Assembly: GCA_934876235.1 (NCBI GenBank)
Contig: CAKXKM010000106.1
Span: forward strand, 1-5,280
Origin: Collinsella sp. AF02-46-1
GTDB lineage: Bacteria > Actinomycetota > Coriobacteriia > Coriobacteriales > Coriobacteriaceae
Direction of reading: 5' to 3'
DNA: 5,280 nt
A program made the translations under genes and the position numbers. Under the pieces are notes generated by a model, which was given only the letters and a program-made list of their open reading frames with translations, was not told where the DNA came from and did not search any database. Position 1 is the first letter of the stretch. Every line of letters begins with the position of its first letter. Shown piece after piece: positions 1 through 5,280 of the stretch.

Positions 1-28
1 CGTGCTTCACCCTGAGGTCTATACTCAT
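1..28 (-). CDS. Start of IS transposase OrfA (partial, runs off left edge)
   Basis: Only the first nine codons are in the window, reading MSIDLRVKH, starting with ATG at 28-26. A GGGAGG ribosome site at 40-35 sits six bases upstream, which makes the start convincing. IS3-family elements begin with OrfA, a small helix-turn-helix DNA-binding protein whose N-terminus typically has a basic stretch before the first helix, and continue by a programmed frameshift into the DDE-integrase OrfB. Nine residues cannot prove this; the call follows from the adjacent terminal repeat. Whether the element is intact cannot be judged here. Confidence 0.5.
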
Positions 29-34
29 GGAAAA

Positions 35-67
35 CCTCCCATTTCCCGATGTCCAAGAAATGGGAGG
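35..67 (-). promoter_or_regulatory. Fold-back stem at the IS end covering the transposase ribosome site
   Basis: CCTCCCATTTC at 35-45 and GAAATGGGAGG at 57-67 form a perfect 11-base inverted repeat with an 11-base loop. On a minus-strand transcript the 3' arm contains the GGGAGG ribosome site of the IS reading frame. An RNA entering from outside (for example read-through from the kup transcript) would pair that site with the CCUCCC of the terminal repeat and hide it. A run of four U follows the stem, so it could also work as a weak intrinsic terminator for incoming transcription. Sequestration of transposase start signals in read-through RNA is known for other elements such as IS10 and IS50; its operation here is inference. 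Confidence 0.5.
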
Positions 68-83
68 CAGTTCACAGGCACCT

Positions 84-110
84 TTGTGGTGGTTTCCCCT
101 TGTGGTGGTT
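84..110. repeat. Two direct copies of an 11-base unit (TTGTGGTGGTT)
   Basis: TTGTGGTGGTT occurs at 84-94 and again at 100-110, a period of 16 bases, each copy preceded by C-rich sequence. It lies between the IS tip and the end of the small-protein gene, in otherwise featureless non-coding DNA. The unit shares CCTTTGT with the right arm of the palindrome at 2549-2583, which suggests that both belong to one class of short interspersed repeats. No open frame or promoter is evident in 75-141. Confidence 0.55.
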
Positions 111-141
111 CCAAGTGTATAGCCTTTGCAGCCTGCGGTCG

Positions 142-336
142 TTAGACAAACAGCGCGTGCGCGAGCAGTGCGCACACGCACGCCGCGACAAACACCAGCG
201 CCACGACCGAAATCACGCGATCGGCCATGTCCATGTTGGCCCGATTCGTAAAGAACCGATCTTCGGCGGCATCGGCGCGTGCCTCGCGCACCACTTCGGC
301 AACCACCTCGCGGCCATCAAGCATCTTTGCATCCAT
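142..336 (-). CDS. Small single-pass membrane protein downstream of kup, function unknown
   Basis: A 64-residue protein starting MDAKMLDGREVV. The N-terminal half is charged and probably helical (about residues 8-26, EVVAEVVREARADAAEDRF), followed by one hydrophobic segment (about 38-62, VISVVALVFVAACVCALLAHAL) that ends almost at the C-terminus, so it looks like a tail-anchored or simple bitopic protein. I do not recognise a family. The start at 336 is chosen because GGGGAGG lies five bases upstream; an in-frame ATG at 366 would add ten residues (MDKIGAGEAN) but has only a GGAG ten bases away. The gene lies 61 bases after the kup stop (31 from the alternative start), on the same strand and without an obvious intervening terminator, so co-transcription with kup is likely. 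A role as an accessory subunit of the transporter, as KdpF is for KdpABC, is conceivable but unproven. Confidence 0.7.
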   Translation of the reverse strand: MDAKMLDGREVVAEVVREARADAAEDRFFTNRANMDMADRVISVVALVFVAACVCALLAHALFV

Positions 337-341
337 GTTTG

Positions 342-348
342 CCTCCCC
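342..348 (-). promoter_or_regulatory. Ribosome binding site of the small membrane protein
   Basis: GGGGAGG on the minus strand, five bases before the ATG at 336. It is a stronger match and better spaced than the GGAG at 380-377 serving the alternative ATG at 366, and so decides the start. Confidence 0.6.
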
Positions 349-397
349 GGCCCCAATCTTGTCCATCGAAAACCAACTCCGTGCAACCTGTCGGCGC

Positions 398-2425
398 CTA
401 CGGGCGCTCGTTGGGAGCCAGGCGTTGCATCTTGTTCACGGCCTTGAACTTGGTGAACAGCGGCACGTACTCAAAGCTCACGTTGGAGTTCTCCAGGCCG
501 TACCAGCGCGCAGGCGTGCCGGCGGCGCGGCGGATGATGTACTTGAGCGTGATGGCCGTACGCTCGCTGGGCTCCACGTCGCTTTCGGGCGCCAGCAGCT
601 TGCGGATCATGACGAACTTAAACGTACCGATGTTGCCCGGGTCCTTGTAGACCGAGTAGTCATGCGTCTGCGCCGGCAGCTCGCCGCTGGCAGCCAGGTC
701 CTGAACAACCTGGCGCAGGTAAGCATTGACGCGCTGGTTGATCTTATAGCCCAGGTACAGATGCACGCGGAACACGTAGTCGGTGCCGAACGTCTCGACC
801 GAATAGGCAAAGGTATGCGGTTCGTCCATGGTCTCGACATTCACGAACCACCAGGCGCGAGCGCGCTTGGGATGCTTGTCCAAGATCGAGTAGACGATAT
901 CACGGTCGATGTAATCGGTATGGGTGTCCTTGGTCAGGTACACGATGTTGTCGCTCAGGCGCTCGTAGCGATCATCATCGCGCAGGCGCTTGAGCTGCGG
1001 CAGGTAGCTGCGCAGCGGCAGCAGCGTAAACTGGCGCTGCTCGACCGCCGTACCGTTGTACCAGCACACCATGATGCCCATGATGAGTGCAGCCATGAGG
1101 ATGGTGAAGTAGCCACCGTGGAAGAACTTGGTGAGCGAGCTCACAAAGAAGAAGCCCTCGAGCAAAAGGAAGAAGGCGGCAAAGATCCACGGCGCGACCT
1201 TGAGATTGCGCTCCACGTGCAGATAGAAGAAGAGCAGCATTGTCGTGCACATCATGGTCAGGGTAATGGCCAGGCCGTACGCGGCCTCCATGTGCGCCGA
1301 GTTCTGGAACAGCAGCACCACGACGACGCAGCCCACGAGCATGACGTTGTTGACCATGGGGATGTAGAGCTGGCCCTTGGTCTCGGCAGGATAGAAGACC
1401 TGCATATGCGGCATGAGGTCCAGGCGGCTGGCCTCGGACACCAGCGAGAATGCGCCGGTGATGAGCGCCTGCGAGGCGATGATGGCCGCGACGGTGGAAA
1501 GGCCGACGGCAAAGGGGCGCAGACCCGGGGCGAGCATCTGGTAGAAGGGGTTGAGGTCGGCGATACCCATGAGCTCCGGGTTGCCGGCGTTGTTGATAAG
1601 CCACGCGCCCTGGCCCATGTAGGACAGCAGCAGGCAGCACTTAACGAACGGCCAGGTGGCATAGATGTTGCCGCGGCCCACATGGCCCATGTCGGAATAG
1701 AGCGCCTCGGCACCGGTGGTAGCGAGGAAGCAGCTGCCCAAAATCATGATGCCCGCATGGTTGTTGGGGCTCAGCAGAAAAGCGATGCCACGCAACGGGT
1801 TGAGGCACAGCAGCACCGCGGGATACTGGCAGACAAAGAACAGGCCCGTGCCGCCCAGGAACAAAAACCACAGCGTCATGATGGGGCCGAAGGCGTGACC
1901 GATCTTGGCCGTGCCGATGCGCTGCACCAAGAAGAGCGCGATGATGATGGCAAGCGTGATGGCGACGACACGACCCTGGTCGTCACCGAGCACGGCATGG
2001 ACCGCCGGGATGGTGCGCAGGCCCTCGATGGCCGTGGTGACGGTAACGGCAGGCGTCAGGATGCCGTCGGCGAGCAGCGCCGCGCCGCCCAGCATGGCGG
2101 GGATGATGAGCCACTTGCCGCAGCGCTTGACCAGGCTGTACAGGGCAAAGATGCCGCCCTCGCCGTGGTTGTCGGCGCGCAGCGAGATCAGCACGTACTT
2201 GACGGTCGTCAGCAGCGTGACCGTCCACACGACAAGGGAGAGCGCGCCGAGCACGAACTCCTGCGTGACGCTTCCGATGCCGCCGTTGCCGGCAACGAGC
2301 GCCTTGGTTACATACATGGGGCTGGTGCCGATATCGCCATACACCACGCCCAGCGTGACGAGCATCGCCGAGATGCTCACAGGAATCGCAGCGTGCGAGG
2401 CTACTTCCTTTGCCTTTTGTTCCAT
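398..2425 (-). CDS. kup: Kup-type potassium uptake permease
   Basis: A complete 675-residue Kup/HAK/KT family transporter (E. coli Kup is 622). The family takes up K+ with H+ across the cytoplasmic membrane. Signature stretches occur in order: GVVYGDIGTSPMY at 26-38 with the conserved Asp31, RADNHGEGG at 83-91, ADGILTPAVTV at 119-129 and the TAIEG acidic residue Glu134, GAEALYSDMGHVG at 238-250, and SQALITGAFSL at 318-328. About twelve hydrophobic segments fill residues 12-455, followed by a hydrophilic cytosolic domain of about 220 residues, as usual for bacterial Kup. The ATG at 2425 is used because GGGAGG lies just upstream; the frame extends to a TTG at 2443, but that would place the ribosome site inside the gene. 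It appears to be the first gene of a two-gene unit with the small membrane protein. It contains no TTA, CTA or TCA codon, which leaves a spurious 740-codon frame open on the other strand. Confidence 0.96.
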   Translation of the reverse strand: MEQKAKEVASHAAIPVSISAMLVTLGVVYGDIGTSPMYVTKALVAGNGGIGSVTQEFVLGALSLVVWTVTLLTTVKYVLISLRADNHGEGGIFALYSLVKRCGKWLIIPAMLGGAALLADGILTPAVTVTTAIEGLRTIPAVHAVLGDDQGRVVAITLAIIIALFLVQRIGTAKIGHAFGPIMTLWFLFLGGTGLFFVCQYPAVLLCLNPLRGIAFLLSPNNHAGIMILGSCFLATTGAEALYSDMGHVGRGNIYATWPFVKCCLLLSYMGQGAWLINNAGNPELMGIADLNPFYQMLAPGLRPFAVGLSTVAAIIASQALITGAFSLVSEASRLDLMPHMQVFYPAETKGQLYIPMVNNVMLVGCVVVVLLFQNSAHMEAAYGLAITLTMMCTTMLLFFYLHVERNLKVAPWIFAAFFLLLEGFFFVSSLTKFFHGGYFTILMAALIMGIMVCWYNGTAVEQRQFTLLPLRSYLPQLKRLRDDDRYERLSDNIVYLTKDTHTDYIDRDIVYSILDKHPKRARAWWFVNVETMDEPHTFAYSVETFGTDYVFRVHLYLGYKINQRVNAYLRQVVQDLAASGELPAQTHDYSVYKDPGNIGTFKFVMIRKLLAPESDVEPSERTAITLKYIIRRAAGTPARWYGLENSNVSFEYVPLFTKFKAVNKMQRLAPNERP

Positions 2426-2435
2426 AAGCCGGTTT

Positions 2436-2441
2436 CCTCCC
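2436..2441 (-). promoter_or_regulatory. Ribosome binding site of kup
   Basis: GGGAGG on the minus strand, with ten bases between it and the ATG at 2425. The spacing is slightly long, but this is the only good site and it excludes the upstream TTG at 2443. Confidence 0.65.
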
Positions 2442-2460
2442 AATTTTAACGTTCGACGGG

Positions 2461-2489
2461 ATTATATGTAATCAGCCCATATTTTAATG
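2461..2489 (-). promoter_or_regulatory. Probable kup promoter
   Basis: A perfect TATAAT -10 hexamer lies at 2466-2461 on the minus strand within an AT-rich island in otherwise GC-rich DNA. The hexamer at the proper distance (CATTAA at 2489-2484, 17-base spacer) matches the -35 consensus poorly. Transcription would begin near 2454, giving a leader of about 30 bases that just includes the ribosome site and leaves no room for a K+ or cyclic-di-AMP riboswitch. Upstream, the AT-rich inverted repeat ATAAA-CA-TTTAT at 2509-2520 and GGCCT-TT-AGGCC at 2523-2534 could be protein-binding sites; nothing shows that they are. Confidence 0.45.
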
Positions 2490-2548
2490 GCACCGTTTTC
2501 CCAGCTAGATAAACATTTATGCGGCCTTTAGGCCACCGCGGCGATATG

Positions 2549-2583
2549 GAATGTGACAAAGGGACGCCCCCTTTGTCACATTC
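2549..2583. repeat. Perfect 15-base palindrome, REP-like, after the nitroreductase stop
   Basis: GAATGTGACAAAGGG at 2549-2563 and CCCTTTGTCACATTC at 2569-2583 are perfect inverted copies with a five-base loop (ACGCC). The right arm ends one base from the nitroreductase stop codon. As RNA it would make a very stable hairpin that could protect the nitroreductase transcript 3' end. There is no T-run on either strand, so it is not a standard intrinsic terminator. The TGTGACAAAGGG motif resembles short interspersed palindromes I recall from Coriobacteriia and other Gram-positive genomes; I cannot count copies here. Confidence 0.75.
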
Positions 2584-2584
2584 G

Positions 2585-3457
2585 TCATTTTCCGAGCCAG
2601 TTTTTGAACCACCACTCCATAGAGCGGCTCATCTCGGCCATAAAGGGGCTCGTGTGCTTACGGGTGTAGATGTCGATGACGCGCTCGCCCACCTCGCGGG
2701 CGTGCGGGCGAGACATCGCATCCATCTCGGCCACCTGCGCATCCATGGTCGCGGTATCGGCGCGGCGATAGCGCTCATCGTGCACCAGGTTCACCACGGG
2801 ATGCGCGATCGCCGGGCGCTCCTTGCGGGGCGTGCCGATGATGAGCATCGACAGCGGCATGGTATAGGGAGGCAAGTCCAGCAGTGCGGCAACTTCCTCA
2901 GCATTCTCGACGATATCACCGATGTAGCAGCTCCCCAGCCCCAGGGCCTCGGCGGCGACCACGGCGTTTTGCGCAGCGATCACGGCATCCTGCGCCGCGA
3001 TGGCAAAGTCGCCCAAACCCGGCGCGGGGCGGGGCGCCTTGCCCGTGCGCTCGACAAACTCGGGCTCAAAGCAGCCCACGTGCTCAAACAGATCGATCCA
3101 CTTGGCATAATCGACCACAAATATGAGTGCCCAGGGCGCCTTGGCGATCATGGGCTGGTGGTCGCACAGGTCGGCAAGACGGTCCAGCGTAGCCTGCTCA
3201 CGAATGCTCACGATGGAATACATCATCATGGCGCCCGCCGACGGCGCGCGACTCGCCGCATGCAAGATCGCCGCCCGCTGCTCGTCGGTCACCGCCACGG
3301 GACGGCCGTCGTCATCGCGCGCAAAAGCGCGCGTGGACGAGCGGTGCTCCAAAATGTCCAGTACCGCGTTGCCCGTAGTCTCGACCGGATAGCCGTACGT
3401 ATCCACGCCCGCAGCTCCGCCGCCGCCCATGTCCGCCTCGCAAACCTGCTCGCTCAT
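2585..3457 (-). CDS. NfsA-like nitroreductase family flavoprotein
   Basis: A complete 290-residue member of the FMN-dependent nitroreductase fold, closest in pattern to the NfsA/FRP branch: NAD(P)H-dependent reduction of nitroaromatics, quinones or flavins in the cytosol. Supporting stretches are HRSSTRAF at 38-45 (FMN phosphate-binding Arg/Ser cluster), AASRAPSAG at 67-75, the core GLGSCYIGDIVEN at 173-185, and PLSMLIIGTPRKERP at 201-215, which is the usual flavin-contacting strand and basic loop. The C-terminal tail (YTRKHTS...MSRSMEWWFKNWL) also resembles this branch. About 30 N-terminal residues, including a GGGGAAG run, precede the domain and are unusual. The ATG at 3457 has GAGGG seven bases upstream (3469-3465). 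It stands alone, divergent from the LtaS-like gene and followed by kup in the same direction but with kup's own promoter between. Physiological substrate unknown. Confidence 0.9.
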   Translation of the reverse strand: MSEQVCEADMGGGGAAGVDTYGYPVETTGNAVLDILEHRSSTRAFARDDDGRPVAVTDEQRAAILHAASRAPSAGAMMMYSIVSIREQATLDRLADLCDHQPMIAKAPWALIFVVDYAKWIDLFEHVGCFEPEFVERTGKAPRPAPGLGDFAIAAQDAVIAAQNAVVAAEALGLGSCYIGDIVENAEEVAALLDLPPYTMPLSMLIIGTPRKERPAIAHPVVNLVHDERYRRADTATMDAQVAEMDAMSRPHAREVGERVIDIYTRKHTSPFMAEMSRSMEWWFKNWLGK

Positions 3458-3528
3458 CGCCCTACCCTCGCCATTTCTTTAAGAAGCCTTTACGTTTCCG
3501 TGTAATTCCCGTCCATTATCGCGCAGGT

Positions 3529-3557
3529 CGCCACCACATTGCGCCACACCGCCACAC
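3529..3557. repeat. Short CGCCAC repeats in the divergent intergenic region
   Basis: CGCCACAC is present as an exact tandem pair at 3542-3549 and 3550-3557, with a related CGCCACCA at 3529-3536. The cluster sits between the two divergent genes, where a regulator could bind, but such short GC-rich repeats can arise by chance. Confidence 0.4.
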
Positions 3558-3657
3558 GTGCGCGTTAATATGGCTGGTTGTTGTGCGCAGACACCAATTG
3601 CAGCGCATATCTTGGTAACAATCGGGTAAACCCCCGCTTTCGTAGGTTTTAGTTTGT

Positions 3658-3663
3658 GAGGAG
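3658..3663 (+). promoter_or_regulatory. Ribosome binding site of the LtaS-like gene
   Basis: GAGGAG seven bases before the ATG at 3671. An in-frame GTG at 3656 would overlap this site, and a TAG at 3650 closes the frame upstream, so the ATG is preferred. Confidence 0.7.
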
Positions 3664-3670
3664 TCTCAGC

Positions 3671-5280
3671 ATGTTCGCTGCCGCCATCTCGCTCGTCGGT
3701 CTTGCGGCGACCGTCTACCTTGTCTTGCGCGAGGCCAAGGCCATTCGCGCTCAGTCGGGCACCGTTGCCAAAAGCGCTCTTGGGTGGAGCGTCGCCTTCG
3801 GCCTGTTCCAGCTCTTTTTGACCATTTGGGGTGCCATTGGCCTCGTCGCCCAAAACGAGCCGCTCGCCTTTGTGATGCTCATCCTGACCAACGCCATCCT
3901 CACCGGATGCGCTTGGGCCAGCATCGCCCGCGACCGCATCGCCCCGCGCGTCTTTGCGTTCGCCGAGCCCGACGCCCCCGCCCCCACCGGCAAGCTCGCC
4001 CGCCTGCGCGGCGCCTTTGTGGGCAAACCGCTCGTCGCCGCCGTCCTGTGCCTGCTGCTCGCCGGCGTCTTTGCGCTGCTGGGCATGGAGGTCTCGTCCA
4101 ACCACGACTTTACCTGGGTCTACCCCCTGTGCATCCTGCTCGAGTGGGCCATCATCGCCACACTCATGACTGGCTTGTTCTTCCTATTCCAGCGCCACGG
4201 CGCAGCTCCCGCGGTCCTGGCCTTTGCCCTCTTTGTCCTGGGCATTGCCGAGTTCTTTGTCATCACGTTTAAATCCATGCCCATCCAGCCGGGCGACCTT
4301 TCGGCCATCTCCACCGCCGCCGCAGTCGCCGGCACCGGCTACACCTTCTCGATCTCGCTGTTCTGCGTGCTATCCATGGGCTTTACCGCCATCGCCATGC
4401 TGCTGTGCGAGTACGCCGGCCTGGTCGCGCCGCACCGTCAGAAGGGCGCCGCCAACGCCAAGCGCATGTTGCTCACCAACCTGCTCGTGGCGGTGCTGTG
4501 CCTGGGCGGCGTGACCGCGCATGTCACGCTCATCGACTACTACAACACCCTCGGCATCACCGTCTACACCTGGCGTCCGCTCGAGAGCTACTGGCGCGAG
4601 GGCTATCTGCCTGCCTTTATTAGCGCGGCACAGTCCATCAAGCCGCCCAAACCCGCCGACTATTCTGTCGATGACGCCAAGGCCACGCTCAAAAAGTACG
4701 CCAAGGCCTACGACAAATCCGACGCGGCCAAGAGCGACGAGCGCGCCGCCGCAAAGGAGCAGTTCGACAGCGAGAAGCCCACGGTCATCGCTATCATGAA
4801 CGAGACGTTCTCGGATTTGTCGATCTACCAGAACATGCGCGCCGGCTACGAAGGTCCGCAGTACTTTAAGAACCTGTCCAACTGCCTCAGCCGCGGAAAG
4901 CTCTACGTGAGCGCCTACGGCGGCGGCACGGCCAATACCGAGTTTGAGTTTATGACCGGCAACTCCATGGCCAACCTGGGCTCGGGCGTGTACCCCTACA
5001 CCATCTACAACATGGAAACGACCGGGAATCTGGCAGAGCAGTTCAAATCGCTCGGCTATTCCACCACGGCCATGCACCCCAACCACGCGACCAACTGGAA
5101 CCGCGAGAACGTCTACAAGGACTTTGGCTTTGACCAGTTCCTGTCCATCAACGATTTCCAAGGCGCCGATACCCTGCGCGGCATGGTGACCGACCAGGCA
5201 ACCTACGACAAGATTCTTGAGCTGCTCGACCAGAACGCCGATCCGCAGTTTATCTTCGATGTGACCATGCAGAACCACTC
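3671..5280 (+). CDS. LTA synthase-family membrane sulfatase-fold enzyme (3' end cut off)
   Basis: The first 536 residues of a multi-pass membrane protein with an extracellular alkaline-phosphatase/sulfatase-fold domain of the LtaS type. About eight hydrophobic segments are seen (roughly 2-19, 37-60, 65-85, 119-138, 150-173, 180-200, 224-250, 266-288), more than the five of S. aureus LtaS. A charged Ala/Lys/Asp linker at 330-369 follows. Catalytic landmarks match LtaS: metal-ligand Glu378 in IAIMNETFSDL, nucleophile Thr420 in YGGGTANTEFEFMTGNS, then His469, Trp476 and Arg478 in HPNHATNWNRENVY with LtaS spacing, and His536 exactly 116 residues after Thr420, as in LtaS (Thr300 to His416). The later Asp-His metal ligands lie beyond the window. 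Family members transfer glycerol-phosphate from phosphatidylglycerol onto teichoic acids, glycans or glucans; which acceptor is used here cannot be told. Confidence 0.92.
   Translation, partial: MFAAAISLVGLAATVYLVLREAKAIRAQSGTVAKSALGWSVAFGLFQLFLTIWGAIGLVAQNEPLAFVMLILTNAILTGCAWASIARDRIAPRVFAFAEPDAPAPTGKLARLRGAFVGKPLVAAVLCLLLAGVFALLGMEVSSNHDFTWVYPLCILLEWAIIATLMTGLFFLFQRHGAAPAVLAFALFVLGIAEFFVITFKSMPIQPGDLSAISTAAAVAGTGYTFSISLFCVLSMGFTAIAMLLCEYAGLVAPHRQKGAANAKRMLLTNLLVAVLCLGGVTAHVTLIDYYNTLGITVYTWRPLESYWREGYLPAFISAAQSIKPPKPADYSVDDAKATLKKYAKAYDKSDAAKSDERAAAKEQFDSEKPTVIAIMNETFSDLSIYQNMRAGYEGPQYFKNLSNCLSRGKLYVSAYGGGTANTEFEFMTGNSMANLGSGVYPYTIYNMETTGNLAEQFKSLGYSTTAMHPNHATNWNRENVYKDFGFDQFLSINDFQGADTLRGMVTDQATYDKILELLDQNADPQFIFDVTMQNH

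Larger units (their letters stand above)
1..74 (-). mobile_element. Left end of an IS3-family (IS150-like) insertion sequence, rest outside window
   Basis: Read on the minus strand from 74 inward, the sequence starts TGAACTGCCTCCC, continues ATTTC and then TTGGACA (terminal repeat about 74 to 50). From memory this closely resembles the left terminal repeat of IS150 and relatives, which begin with TG and carry the ACTGC...CCCATTT...TTGGAC pattern. A ribosome site and an ATG follow directly, as expected at the left end of such elements, where the first transposase frame starts within about 50 bases of the tip. The exact tip could also be 76, because TG occurs at 76-75 as well. Only one end is visible, so the target duplication (expected 3-4 bases, here CAG or CAGG at 75-78) cannot be verified. 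Family assignment rests on the terminal repeat and layout, not on a transposase domain. Confidence 0.62.
3458..3670. other. Divergent intergenic region between nitroreductase and LtaS-like gene
   Basis: Both flanking genes are transcribed outward, so both promoters should lie here. For the nitroreductase a GATAAT hexamer exists on the minus strand at 3520-3515, without a recognisable -35. For the plus-strand gene, TAATAT at 3566-3571 and GCATAT at 3605-3610 are weak -10 candidates. A ten-base near-palindrome GGGT-AA-ACCC lies at 3624-3633. No RNA gene or small reading frame is convincing. Confidence 0.5.

Noticed and set aside
391..410. Hairpin GCGCC/GGCGC over the kup stop codon as a terminator
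   Set aside because: Only five base pairs with no T-run after it on either strand; not enough to separate kup from the small downstream gene.
49..447. 132-codon plus-strand frame at the left edge
   Set aside because: It crosses the IS tip, the non-coding flank, the small-protein gene and the kup end in antisense, has no ribosome site and no protein-like composition.
227..2449. 740-codon plus-strand reading frame opposite kup
   Set aside because: It is the exact antisense frame of kup, open only because kup lacks TTA, CTA and TCA codons. Its product is a low-complexity His/Arg/Glu/Ala-rich sequence with no recognisable domain, and kup itself is unmistakable.
2426..2460. Riboswitch in the kup leader (K+ or cyclic-di-AMP type)
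   Set aside because: The distance from the likely start site to the ATG is about 30 bases, too short for an aptamer plus expression platform.
2519..3505. 328-codon plus-strand frame opposite the nitroreductase
   Set aside because: Same codon-bias shadow; the minus strand carries clear nitroreductase motifs with a ribosome site.
4370..5278. 302-codon minus-strand frame opposite the LtaS-like gene
   Set aside because: Antisense shadow ending at a CTA codon of the real gene; the plus strand carries the conserved catalytic residues.

Overview
The window is GC-rich and reads as bacterial chromosome from a high-GC Gram-positive. An LtaS-type polymerase, a Kup potassium transporter, strong GGAGG ribosome sites and short REP-like palindromes built on a CCTTTGT core would suit a gut Coriobacteriia (Collinsella/Olsenella type). 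That placement is an inference from recall; no rRNA or marker gene is present to prove it.

Layout, left to right. Positions 1-74 are the left end of an IS3-family (IS150-like) insertion sequence whose body lies outside the window to the left; its first reading frame starts at 28 on the minus strand with a good ribosome site. Positions 75-141 are short non-coding flank with two direct copies of an 11-base unit. Positions 142-336 (minus) encode a 64-residue single-pass membrane protein of unknown function. Positions 398-2425 (minus) encode Kup, a complete 675-residue potassium uptake permease, which very probably heads a two-gene transcript with the small protein. Positions 2426-2584 hold the kup promoter region and a perfect 15-base palindrome. 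Positions 2585-3457 (minus) encode a 290-residue NfsA-like flavin nitroreductase. Positions 3458-3670 are a divergent intergenic region with a small tandem repeat. From 3671 to the right edge (plus strand) runs a multi-pass LTA-synthase/sulfatase-family protein, cut by the window end at residue 536.

The genes do not form one pathway. Kup and the small protein plausibly belong together; the nitroreductase and the LtaS-like enzyme look like independent, divergently transcribed housekeeping or envelope genes. The accessory part is the left edge, where an IS has landed next to a REP-like repeat at the 3' end of the kup transcript. I see no defence system, CRISPR array, RNA gene or other clearly new multi-gene system. 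The best leads are the Kup-linked small membrane protein, the IS end whose fold-back would hide its own ribosome site, and the possible link between that IS and the REP-like repeats.
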